A DNA stretch of 64,000 bases from Cellvibrio sp. PSBB023 (GTDB lineage: Bacteria; Pseudomonadota; Gammaproteobacteria; Pseudomonadales; Cellvibrionaceae). A model generated the notes under the pieces. That model was given only the letters and a program-made list of their open reading frames with translations. It was not told the origin of the DNA and ran no database searches. The DNA lies in assembly GCF_002007605.1 (NCBI RefSeq), contig NZ_CP019799.1, forward strand, positions 1,302,001-1,366,000, in the 5' to 3' direction. Below, in pieces: positions 16,945 to 24,973 of the stretch (its first letter is position 1; each line of letters opens with the position of its first letter). The translations under genes and the position numbers were made by a program.

Positions 16945-17261
16945 GATCAATTCTTCTTGTGAGTCACAACAGGCTGTTAGGGGCTGATAAGCCGTTTTAT
17001 CAACCGCGATTATTGTAAGAGTACAGCGAATTTGACCACTAATATCCGCCAAATACAATTGATATAGATCATCTAACCCAAGGACCAAGGAACAGCGGGC
17101 AAGACTATTTGTAGTAGATGAAAAGGGCAGGATCAACACCCTTGAAACTTTATCTGCACTCCAAGAAAACAGTCTGTTTGCTTTATAAACCAATCTTATT
17201 TATAGAAGTTCATCACGAAATCCGCAATAATCCATAAGAGAAAAATGAATGGTTTACTATC
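16945..17261. promoter_or_regulatory. Divergent intergenic region between cupin gene and DUF6445-like gene
   Basis: 317 bases with no supported gene. It contains a good sigma-70 promoter for the rightward gene, listed separately. For the leftward cupin gene I found no clear promoter. Confidence 0.5.
17178..17206 (+). promoter_or_regulatory. Sigma-70-type promoter of the DUF6445-like gene
   Basis: TTGCTT (17178-17183) and TATAGA (17201-17206) are separated by 17 bases, matching the -35 and -10 consensus at 4 and 5 of 6 positions. Confidence 0.55.
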
Positions 17262-17972
17262 ATGACTAGCAACAACTTTTGCCCACCATTACACCCGCAA
17301 TTCCGTTATCGCATTGACATTATCGGCAATGAAAAAACACCCGTATTGGTGATTGATAATTTTTTACATGAAGCAGAAGCCTTGCTCGGTTTTGCGGTGA
17401 AGTTTGGCGAGTTTCGCGACGGAACAGAGTTCTACCCCGGAATACAGTCCAATGCACCGGAATTTTATAGCTACGCATTGCAAACTTATTTGCCAGATCT
17501 TATATGTGAGGCATTTAATCTCAACCGGGAAAATATAAATTACTCTTTATCGACCTATTCACTGATACTAACTCCACCGTCACGATTGGCACTTCCGCAA
17601 TCAAGACCACATGTTGATACGATCCATAAAGAAAAACTCGCTTGTGTACATTATCTTTGCACACCAGATAAGGGGGGCACATCTTTTTATCGCCATAGAG
17701 CAACTGGCTTTGAGCAACTTTCACCCGAGCGAATGGATATTTACGGCGAACATCTTGAAATAGAAGCGCTGGATACGAGCTGGCATAAAAAATACATTAA
17801 TGGCTCAAACCGATACTACGAAGAAATTGGCAGATATGAGGCCAGCTTCAACCGCTTGATTATGTATCCCAGCGATCTATTACATTCTGCCTCAATTCCA
17901 GAAAACTTCCAGTTCCGACCCAACCCGATTATTGGGCGACTGACATTAAATAGCTTTATTTTTTTGAAATAA
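17262..17972 (+). CDS. DUF6445-like putative oxygenase of halogenase clusters
   Basis: A 236-residue protein resembling the DUF6445 family found beside SapC/halogenase genes. It has features of a prolyl-hydroxylase-like fold: H-x-D in RPHVDTIH, a core strand LACVHYLCTPDKGGTSFYRH, a distal His in LIMYPSDLLHSA and a following Arg in GRLTLNSFIF. Fe(II)/2-oxoglutarate activity is therefore likely but not certain. It is the only gene of the cluster on the plus strand and ends ten bases from the SapC stop, so the two transcripts converge. Confidence 0.7.
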   Translation: MTSNNFCPPLHPQFRYRIDIIGNEKTPVLVIDNFLHEAEALLGFAVKFGEFRDGTEFYPGIQSNAPEFYSYALQTYLPDLICEAFNLNRENINYSLSTYSLILTPPSRLALPQSRPHVDTIHKEKLACVHYLCTPDKGGTSFYRHRATGFEQLSPERMDIYGEHLEIEALDTSWHKKYINGSNRYYEEIGRYEASFNRLIMYPSDLLHSASIPENFQFRPNPIIGRLTLNSFIFLK

Positions 17973-17982
17973 TGCAAGCAAT

Positions 17983-18714
17983 TTACTGAGCAGATAGCCT
18001 TGCCTCAACACGGGCAATTAGCTTGAGGACATTCGCATGGGAGGCCAATATCATATAAATGCATTCTAAAAAACCTTTAGCATGCAATTCTGCTACTGCA
18101 CTGCCCCCCAAACCGTTTAACTTATCTTCATTAATGGTATAGAGGCCTGCAAGATTATTTTGCTCACCACTCTTTAATGTAATCTCTAATGCAACCACTT
18201 CAAGCAGTTCACTTGCTAATAACATGTCGACAAATTGCTCATTTAATTCTGTGCCATATTGGATGTACTCTAATAACTCCACCATTGTTTCCAAATACGG
18301 GGAATAGCCACCATGAGGCAGAAATACTGGGTCGCCAGCAACTTCACTAAGGCGCGGGCTATCCATATCAACATACACTAACCGACTTGGCTGCTCCCCC
18401 TCGCCCGGCTTAGGTGGTTGAACACCAATTAAAAATGGACGCCTTTTAACAGATGCAGGAATATATTGTGCATCCCACCCCGCTTCGGACAAAAACACAT
18501 TTTCATTTTGGCGCAACCCCATGAGCGCAACAGGAATAAACTTCCCTGTTTCAGCATTTTTCTTGAGAAAAATAGGGTATTCATTTTGGATTGCACGAAA
18601 CTCCTGGGGAAAGGTCACCACAGAAATTTCATTATCGCCATACTGCGACGAATAATCACGAATAACACGCATATTTCTATGATCAACATTATTCAATAAA
18701 GCAAAATTTGGCAT
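17983..18714 (-). CDS. SapC family protein
   Basis: A 243-residue SapC family protein (name from a Campylobacter S-layer locus; biochemical role unknown). The pattern NVDHRNMRVI, EFRAIQNEYPIFLKKNAETGKFIPVALMGL, ENVFL....WDAQYIPASVKRRPFLIG and DPVFLPHGGYSPYLETMV is typical. Start 18714 follows AGGAG by five bases; an upstream in-frame ATG at 18756 would add 14 unlikely residues. It is the third gene after the TonB receptor and halogenase, the usual order in carbohydrate-linked loci of related gammaproteobacteria. Confidence 0.9.
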   Translation of the reverse strand: MPNFALLNNVDHRNMRVIRDYSSQYGDNEISVVTFPQEFRAIQNEYPIFLKKNAETGKFIPVALMGLRQNENVFLSEAGWDAQYIPASVKRRPFLIGVQPPKPGEGEQPSRLVYVDMDSPRLSEVAGDPVFLPHGGYSPYLETMVELLEYIQYGTELNEQFVDMLLASELLEVVALEITLKSGEQNNLAGLYTINEDKLNGLGGSAVAELHAKGFLECIYMILASHANVLKLIARVEARLSAQ

Positions 18715-18758
18715 AGTGTCTCCTGGAGAAAGCATCTCCAATATTGTGATATTCACGC

Positions 18759-20330
18759 TTAAATAGTCTGCAAACCATACAGCTTTATTTTTTCTATCAG
18801 TTCGCGATTAGGTTGCAATATTTTTCTCAGTTGCTGAATGTGCTGGGCATTTTCCATAAACAAGGCTTCAGCTTTTCTTAATTTCCTATCGCACAACGGC
18901 TTTCCACCAAGAGCATATCTATCTACACCTGCGGACTCCGTCATGCCCCTCATACCATAATAAACATATTGGTAGCTGGCTGAAGGAAACATTTCCTCAC
19001 GTCGCATTTCATCATGCAACCACGGAGATTGCACCTTCCACAAAGCCAATAATTCTTGCAAGCTATCGGGAATAGTGCCAGCAAGACAATTATCTCGCCA
19101 GTATTCTGTGTCAGTACGCTTTGTTAGCACATAATGCAGTTTTAGAAAATCAATGATTCGTCTCCAATGATGCCCTAAGGTATTGTTGAAACGTTTGGCA
19201 ACAATATCCATAGTGCTGCGATTGACAGGAAATTGTTCTGCGATCATTTTTGCAGAGATTTCAATCAATACTAGTGCGGTCGCTTCCAATGGTTCAATAA
19301 AGCCAGCCGCCAAACCAATCGCCACACAATTTTTATGCCAGAATGTGTCTCTATGGCCGGGGTTAAATGAAATTTTTCTGACAGACAATTCTTCTGCCAT
19401 TTTTTCACCGACTGAAGGGGCGATGTAATTGCGCAACTCACGCTCAGCAAGCTCATCTGTAGTATAGCGGCTGGAAAAAACATGACCAATGCCGCGGCGG
19501 GACTGCAAACCTATATCCCAAATCCATCCGTTGGTTTGTGCAGTGGATAAAGTGTGCGATGCAATCGCATCTGCATTTTCAATATAAGGAATTTGGACTG
19601 CAAGGGCAGAATCATTAAAGAGAACATGTTGTTGCGAGACAAATGGAACTTTGTAATGCTGACCAAGCAGCATTGACGACAATCCAGTGCAATCTACAAA
19701 CAGATCACCCACCACTTCACCTTGGGTATCTGTATTGACTGACCTGATGTCACCATTTTCATGGGAATTGATGACGGTGACGTTTGCACTAATGTAGTTA
19801 ACACCTAGCTTTTCTACACAGTGTTTATGCAAAAATGGCGCAAACTTTCCTGCGTCCAAATGGTATCCATAATTTAATACAGCACTAAACTCTGGCGAAG
19901 TGATTTGTTTAGGGGCATATCCCAAATCGCACACAGCCGCCTGGGGGCAAACTGCACTTGCAAAGGGAATTTTTTCTTTGAAAGGCAACCAAAAAGGCGC
20001 GAGATTTATTTCATGGTATTTGGCTGGCAGCGTAAATGGATGATAGTAATCATCGTCTTTTGACAAGCTAGTCCAGCGGGAAAACTTGGAGCCTTGCTTG
20101 AAACTGGCATCGCATTCGCGAAAAAAATCCGTTTCCGATATCCCCATTGATTGCAAAGTTGCACGCATGGTAGGCCAAGTGCCCTCGCCCACACCGATAG
20201 GAGCAACATCTGGTGATTCTATGAGACTTACCTGGACATGGTTTGGGCTTGTTGCCGCAATAATGCCCGCAGCCAACCAACCTGCAGAGCCTCCGCCCAC
20301 TATTACAACCCGGGTTACATGATCAGCCAT
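18759..20330 (-). CDS. Tryptophan-halogenase family flavoprotein
   Basis: A 523-residue flavin-dependent halogenase family member. The FAD-binding GGGSAG is at residues 12-17. The IGVGEGTWPT segment and Lys78 in ASFKQG correspond to the catalytic lysine of PrnA-type enzymes. The motif that is WxWxIP in known halogenases reads WIWDIG at residues 269-274, so both Trp are kept but Pro is replaced by Gly. These cluster-linked homologues have no proven substrate and may not act on free tryptophan. A terminator in the gap after the receptor gene will lower its expression relative to the receptor. AGG is the only weak ribosome site before ATG 20330. Confidence 0.9.
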   Translation of the reverse strand: MADHVTRVVIVGGGSAGWLAAGIIAATSPNHVQVSLIESPDVAPIGVGEGTWPTMRATLQSMGISETDFFRECDASFKQGSKFSRWTSLSKDDDYYHPFTLPAKYHEINLAPFWLPFKEKIPFASAVCPQAAVCDLGYAPKQITSPEFSAVLNYGYHLDAGKFAPFLHKHCVEKLGVNYISANVTVINSHENGDIRSVNTDTQGEVVGDLFVDCTGLSSMLLGQHYKVPFVSQQHVLFNDSALAVQIPYIENADAIASHTLSTAQTNGWIWDIGLQSRRGIGHVFSSRYTTDELAERELRNYIAPSVGEKMAEELSVRKISFNPGHRDTFWHKNCVAIGLAAGFIEPLEATALVLIEISAKMIAEQFPVNRSTMDIVAKRFNNTLGHHWRRIIDFLKLHYVLTKRTDTEYWRDNCLAGTIPDSLQELLALWKVQSPWLHDEMRREEMFPSASYQYVYYGMRGMTESAGVDRYALGGKPLCDRKLRKAEALFMENAQHIQQLRKILQPNRELIEKIKLYGLQTI

Positions 20331-20425
20331 AAACGACCTATAGAACTTCTAATAATTTTTATTGGCGAGTAATAATTTTATTGGAAAGCAGCATGAACAA
20401 AAACAACATTAGGGAAAACAGGTTA

Positions 20426-20453
20426 AAAAAGCCGCTGTTTCCAGCGGCTTTTT
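20426..20453 (-). terminator. Strong hairpin between TonB receptor and halogenase genes
   Basis: AAAAAGCCGCTG and CAGCGGCTTTTT form a 12-bp stem; on the minus strand the loop is GAAA and a T-run follows. It should stop much of the receptor transcript before the halogenase. Confidence 0.9.
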
Positions 20454-20489
20454 ACTTGCCGAAACAATCAACTACAACAACTAATAAAA

Positions 20490-23438
20490 TTAGAAGCTGT
20501 AACGAACGCCCACATTGTAACGAGCACCGGTTTCGATGTAGCTAGACGTCATGCCCGTATCACGTACATAGGTACGAGTATCTTCGTCAGTCAAGTTCAA
20601 CGCTTCCATAGATACCGTCAGGTTGTCAGTGATGTCGTAGCTTACACTGGCATCCAACTGTCCGTAGGCTTCGGTATAACCTGCGTAACCATTCAAGAAA
20701 TCATCGCGCCAGTTGTAAGCAAGACGGGCCTGCAAACCATCTTTATCATAGAAACCAATAAAGTTAGCAGAGTCACTCAAACCATAAACAGCAAACTGCG
20801 CTCCAGTGGACGCATTGTCAAACTTGGTATCTGAATCCACTAAAGTCGCATTTGCCTGGAAGCCAAAGCCAGACTCACCAAAAGTATGCTGCCACGCAAT
20901 TTCAATACCATCGATAGAAGCATCTTCGTTGTTAATCGGTCGGCTTATCTCGTAGTTTAGGATTGGATCACCTGCAACCGCTGGAATATGACCCTTCTCA
21001 TTTACCCATTCAGGACGGTTGGCACGAATCCACTCGGAGATTTGTGGGGGTGTGGCAGTACCACCAAGGGCTGCAAGAGCCTCATTCCAACGCGCACCAC
21101 CGAAAGGCGTTCGGAAAGGCTCGGATATACCACCCGGCAGATCCGCTGTTGACCCCTCTTCCGGAGCAGAACCACCAATGAAGTCAGCAACGTCTTTTTT
21201 GAAGTAACCTAAGGATACATAGCTGGAATCTGAGTAGTACCATTCTGCTGATATATCAAAGTTGGTTGACTCCATTGGTTTCAGGTTTGGGTTACCGGAT
21301 GAGCCAGTTACTTCACTGCTACGCGGCGCGGCATTCCAGTTGAAGCCACCTCTCAAATCGGCAAAGTCAGCACGCGCGATAGTTTTGCTGACCGACGCAC
21401 GCGCTTTGATATCATCCGTCAAAGCAATATCAAAATCGAGGTTCGGTAGGGTTTTTGAATAGCTACCAGTGGAGAAACCGTACTCGCTACCAGCAGGCGT
21501 CAAGTTATATTCGTTACCCCCCTCCCAATTCGCAAGAGGCAGATAAGCAGACACATACTGAGACGATTCAACATCGGTAGTTTCATAACGCACACCGACT
21601 GCCACATTAGCTGGCATGCCCGCAATCTCTGGCTTGAAGCCAAACTGCACGTAAGCAAAGTCAGTGGTTTCTATGGTAAGGTCATCGTTCAGCCCGTCGT
21701 TCGCCCTGGCGTTGTCTCGGGTAGTGCAATAGGCTTTTGGACAAGGGCCAGTATCAGAGCCATAGAGCCTTGCACTAACGTCCAACAACTCATCCCAGTT
21801 AGCGCGAACAATCGTGTTTTGGAAGTAAGGGCTACTGAACTCTTTGTTATCAAAGTAGTTGGTCAGCCTGTCAACAATCCAGTAGTACTGTGGAATATCA
21901 CCAATACCATTTTTACCCTGAACACCACCCCAAGTGCCTTGGTTTTGCTGTTGAAGACCAAGGAAATAATATTTGTTGGTGATTTCGTTAGTGCCTACGC
22001 CTGCTTTAATGTTGTCTATAAAGCTGTCGTCAAAGGTATAGGTACCTTTTAATTGGTACTCGTCAACACCTGAGTCCTGATCTTGTACGCGGAAAATATT
22101 GTTGGTCAACTGCATACGGGAAACATCCGGTACAACGTCATCACGACCATCAGCATACTCGAACTGCATAAGCGGATATTTCTTGGTGAAATCAACACTT
22201 ACCTTGTAGTCATCGATAATACCGAAGTGGAACTGGTTATTGCCGCCCCACTTACCGTTAGGGCCAGAGTATGAGTCTGAGTTGTGTGCATCAAATTCCA
22301 CCACCAAGTTATCGGTAGCTTCCCACTTTACATTCAAACCGGCTGACTTAAGGTCAGACTTAGCCTGATTGTGGTTGATAACATAGTTAAGCTCTTTCGT
22401 CTTTGCGACTTCGGTGTAAGAAAGTGGATAGGCAGGATTGGTATCGCTCCATTCGATTTCGAGAGAACCATCGTTAGGGCGGGTAAACCAAAGGCCAGTA
22501 CCAAAGTTGTTTTCTTCACGCTCCTGATTAACGTAGAGGTAATCAGCCGTTACCGTCAGCCTTTCTACTGGTTGGTACTGAATAGTCAACTGAGCGTTGG
22601 TGCGCTTGCGGTTTACTTCATTAACACGATACATAATCTCGGAAGGAAGTGAACGACTTCTATTTACCGGCACATCTGTATAACTGGATGGTAAGTCGTC
22701 CCAATCACCTATTGGCTTATCAGCCGCATGAGTAAACCAACCACTCACCTGTGACTGGCGGTTGCCACTGTTACGATCCTGATAACTACCGGTCAAAGAA
22801 ACGCCAATTTTGTCATCAGCGAAGGTATTGCTGAACAACCCGGAAATTTCCGGAGTTATGCCCTCTTCAATGACAGAGGATTGGTCGCTAACGGCCTTAG
22901 CTGAAACAACGGCTTTCAAGCCTGGGCTACTCAGCGGACGAGGAGTCAAAATGTTGATTAATGCCCCCATGCCACCGGACTGAACATCTGCACGGCCGCT
23001 TTTGAAAACTTCAACACCTGAAATACCTTCAGAGGCTAAGTTAGAAAATTCAAATGAACGGCTGGTACCAAAGGAGGACGCCGGCATTTGACGGCTGTTC
23101 AGAGTCACCAGGTTGTAGCCGCTGCCCAAACCACGGACAGTCACTTTACTGCCTTCACCGTTCACACGATCAATGGATACACCAGGGATACGTTGTAAGG
23201 ATTCTGCAAGGTTAGAGTCGGGCATCTTACCGATATCCTCGGCAGAAATAGCATCCACAACACCGACCGCTTCGCGCTTGATATCCATCGCACGCTGCAA
23301 GCTGCCCTTAATACCTGTAACGATGACCTCTTCTAACCCATTGTCTTGCGCCATAGCGGCGCCAGTGAAGCCTGCCAAGGCATAGCTTGCAATAGCGCTA
23401 GCAATGATTTTTCTTTTAAAGTTGATTGGGGTTTGCAT
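20490..23438 (-). CDS. TonB-dependent receptor of the Xanthomonas/Caulobacter oligosaccharide type
   Basis: A 982-residue receptor of the TIGR01782 type. After a signal peptide (AAMAQ-D) comes EEVIVTGIKGSLQRAMDIKRE, the hallmark start, then the plug with DIGKMPDSNLAESLQRIPGVSIDRVNGEGSKVTVRGLG. The barrel ends in ETGARYNVGVRYSF. These receptors typically import plant- or algal-derived oligosaccharides. The ATG at 23438 has GAGG nine bases upstream; the ATG at 23444 is too close to it. It leads the operon with the halogenase and SapC genes. The sugar cannot be read from the sequence, and no glycoside hydrolase is present in the window. Confidence 0.93.
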   Translation of the reverse strand: MQTPINFKRKIIASAIASYALAGFTGAAMAQDNGLEEVIVTGIKGSLQRAMDIKREAVGVVDAISAEDIGKMPDSNLAESLQRIPGVSIDRVNGEGSKVTVRGLGSGYNLVTLNSRQMPASSFGTSRSFEFSNLASEGISGVEVFKSGRADVQSGGMGALINILTPRPLSSPGLKAVVSAKAVSDQSSVIEEGITPEISGLFSNTFADDKIGVSLTGSYQDRNSGNRQSQVSGWFTHAADKPIGDWDDLPSSYTDVPVNRSRSLPSEIMYRVNEVNRKRTNAQLTIQYQPVERLTVTADYLYVNQEREENNFGTGLWFTRPNDGSLEIEWSDTNPAYPLSYTEVAKTKELNYVINHNQAKSDLKSAGLNVKWEATDNLVVEFDAHNSDSYSGPNGKWGGNNQFHFGIIDDYKVSVDFTKKYPLMQFEYADGRDDVVPDVSRMQLTNNIFRVQDQDSGVDEYQLKGTYTFDDSFIDNIKAGVGTNEITNKYYFLGLQQQNQGTWGGVQGKNGIGDIPQYYWIVDRLTNYFDNKEFSSPYFQNTIVRANWDELLDVSARLYGSDTGPCPKAYCTTRDNARANDGLNDDLTIETTDFAYVQFGFKPEIAGMPANVAVGVRYETTDVESSQYVSAYLPLANWEGGNEYNLTPAGSEYGFSTGSYSKTLPNLDFDIALTDDIKARASVSKTIARADFADLRGGFNWNAAPRSSEVTGSSGNPNLKPMESTNFDISAEWYYSDSSYVSLGYFKKDVADFIGGSAPEEGSTADLPGGISEPFRTPFGGARWNEALAALGGTATPPQISEWIRANRPEWVNEKGHIPAVAGDPILNYEISRPINNEDASIDGIEIAWQHTFGESGFGFQANATLVDSDTKFDNASTGAQFAVYGLSDSANFIGFYDKDGLQARLAYNWRDDFLNGYAGYTEAYGQLDASVSYDITDNLTVSMEALNLTDEDTRTYVRDTGMTSSYIETGARYNVGVRYSF

Positions 23439-23444
23439 GAGCAT

Positions 23445-23857
23445 AATCCTCGAACCGTTATTGTTATCGTAACTTGCCGCTCGTCGTGGTCACTGCAAAA
23501 GCACAGGACCCTGTGCCAGTTACTCACTAGTCTTTTTTTGTTGCGTTAGGTGCCAAAGTGACATTCACGCGAGGCTATAATTACGCGTTCGAAAAAATTG
23601 GGCGTCCGAGTTAACCAGCGCTGCCCAAGGTGGGAAGTTCGAGTTGGGGATTTTTACGCGAACACACAAAAAGACAAATAAAATCAAATAGTTAAAAAAA
23701 TAAACAACGATTTGAGTGCCACTAATTTTCGTTACCTATTTGGGGCCGACACAGGTAACAATAGGGTGAAGATAAAACCTGGGGCGTTTTTTGGCCGGGA
23801 TTCAGTGATAAAAAAACCCGGCAAGCCGGGTTTTTGGGAAGAGAACGACAGAACGCA
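23445..23857. promoter_or_regulatory. Intergenic region between receptor operon and dps
   Basis: About 410 bases without a gene. It contains the dps terminator at 23811-23835 and must hold the receptor promoter; AATTATAG on the minus strand near 23580 is a possible -10, but I found no convincing -35 or operator. Confidence 0.4.
23811..23835 (-). terminator. Terminator after dps
   Basis: AAAACCCGGC pairs with GCCGGGTTTT (ending near 23834); the minus-strand transcript runs into seven T. Confidence 0.88.
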
Positions 23858-24325
23858 TCACTCCAGCAAACTACGTAACATCCAAGCCGTTTTTTCATGC
23901 AATTGGATACGCTGGGTAAGCAAGTCTGCGGTTGCTTCATCACTTGCCACCTCAACTGAGGGGTACAGCGAACGCGCGGTGCGTACCACTGCTTCCTGAC
24001 CTTCCACCAACAAGCGAATCATATCTTTGGCGGCGGGAATACCTTCTTCCTCTTTGATGCTGCTCAATTGGGCATATTGCTTGTAAGTGCCCGGCGCCGG
24101 AAAACCCAATGAGCGAATACGTTCGGCAATCAAATCTACCGCCAGCGCTAACTCGTTGTATTGGGTTTCAAACATCAAGTGCAAGGTTTGAAACATAGGG
24201 CCAGTTACATTCCAATGAAAGTTGTGGGTTTTCAGGTAGAGGGTATAAGTGTCGGCCAACAGCCTGGATAAACCCTGTGCAATTTCCTCGCGGTTTGCCT
24301 GGGAAATTCCGATATCAATATTCAT
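23858..24325 (-). CDS. dps: Dps-family ferritin-like DNA-protection protein
   Basis: A 155-residue Dps protein, forming dodecamers that oxidise and store iron with H2O2 and shield DNA. Ferroxidase and iron-site residues are visible in [26 protein letters not shown] and [13 protein letters not shown]. The N-terminus is short and only weakly basic, so DNA binding may be weak. AAAGGAG precedes the ATG. It is a single-gene unit with its own terminator. Confidence 0.93.
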   Translation of the reverse strand: MNIDIGISQANREEIAQGLSRLLADTYTLYLKTHNFHWNVTGPMFQTLHLMFETQYNELALAVDLIAERIRSLGFPAPGTYKQYAQLSSIKEEEGIPAAKDMIRLLVEGQEAVVRTARSLYPSVEVASDEATADLLTQRIQLHEKTAWMLRSLLE

Positions 24326-24478
24326 AGAGGCTCCTTTTAACGCGTTTTTGAATCGAGTGCCTTACCTGTGTGCGTCTGAAACACTCGCTCACAGGAGTGC
24401 ATGTGTTTGTAAGATAGATACTAATAACAAGGTTCACCAGTAGCTTTTGCCTATGGTGCATATTGTCAAATATAGCAA

Positions 24479-24973
24479 TCATGAGATTAGACACGCCGTT
24501 TCCGTTATATATCCCATTAACAACCAATCCCGCCCACGGGCGCGATATTGTTCATATTTTTGCTGGATATCTGCCGGGCAATGCTTGGGTTGCAAACTGA
24601 ATCCGAGACGCAGGTAAAACTGCTCCAAATGCGGCAAGGCAAAGCAATAGCAGCCCTGAGGATGAATCTGCGGTAACAGATACTGCATCAGCAATGTTGC
24701 CACGCCCTGCCCGCGCTGATCCTTGGCCACCAGTAAATTGCGCAGCCAAAAATGGCCGGATGCTTGTGGTACAAGGCGCAGTGCGGCCACCATCTCCACC
24801 GGTAAGCCTTGTGATGTTGCTGTGTACACAGCGTAGACTGACTCACTGGCGGCAATTTTTACTTTGTAACCCAGGCTGCGATAAAAACGATCCACCAGAG
24901 CGTGGCGAGCGGCAGGCTCGGGGCAAACAATATAATCAGCTACTACAGCCACTGAAACATTATGTACAGCCAT
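24479..24973 (-). CDS. GNAT-family N-acetyltransferase
   Basis: A 164-residue acetyltransferase. The acetyl-CoA site is seen in LRNLLVAKDQRGQGVATLLMQYLL (R/Q-x-x-G-x-A type), and the C-terminal strand FYLRLGFSLQP is also typical. The substrate is unknown. Its ATG overlaps the stop of the upstream vWA gene (TGATG), so translation is coupled, though a functional link is not obvious. Confidence 0.85.
   Translation of the reverse strand: MAVHNVSVAVVADYIVCPEPAARHALVDRFYRSLGYKVKIAASESVYAVYTATSQGLPVEMVAALRLVPQASGHFWLRNLLVAKDQRGQGVATLLMQYLLPQIHPQGCYCFALPHLEQFYLRLGFSLQPKHCPADIQQKYEQYRARGRDWLLMGYITETACLIS

Noticed and set aside
16945..17193. N-terminal extension of the cupin protein by 83 codons
   Set aside because: The extension shows no family sequence, and a ribosome site fits the start at 16944.
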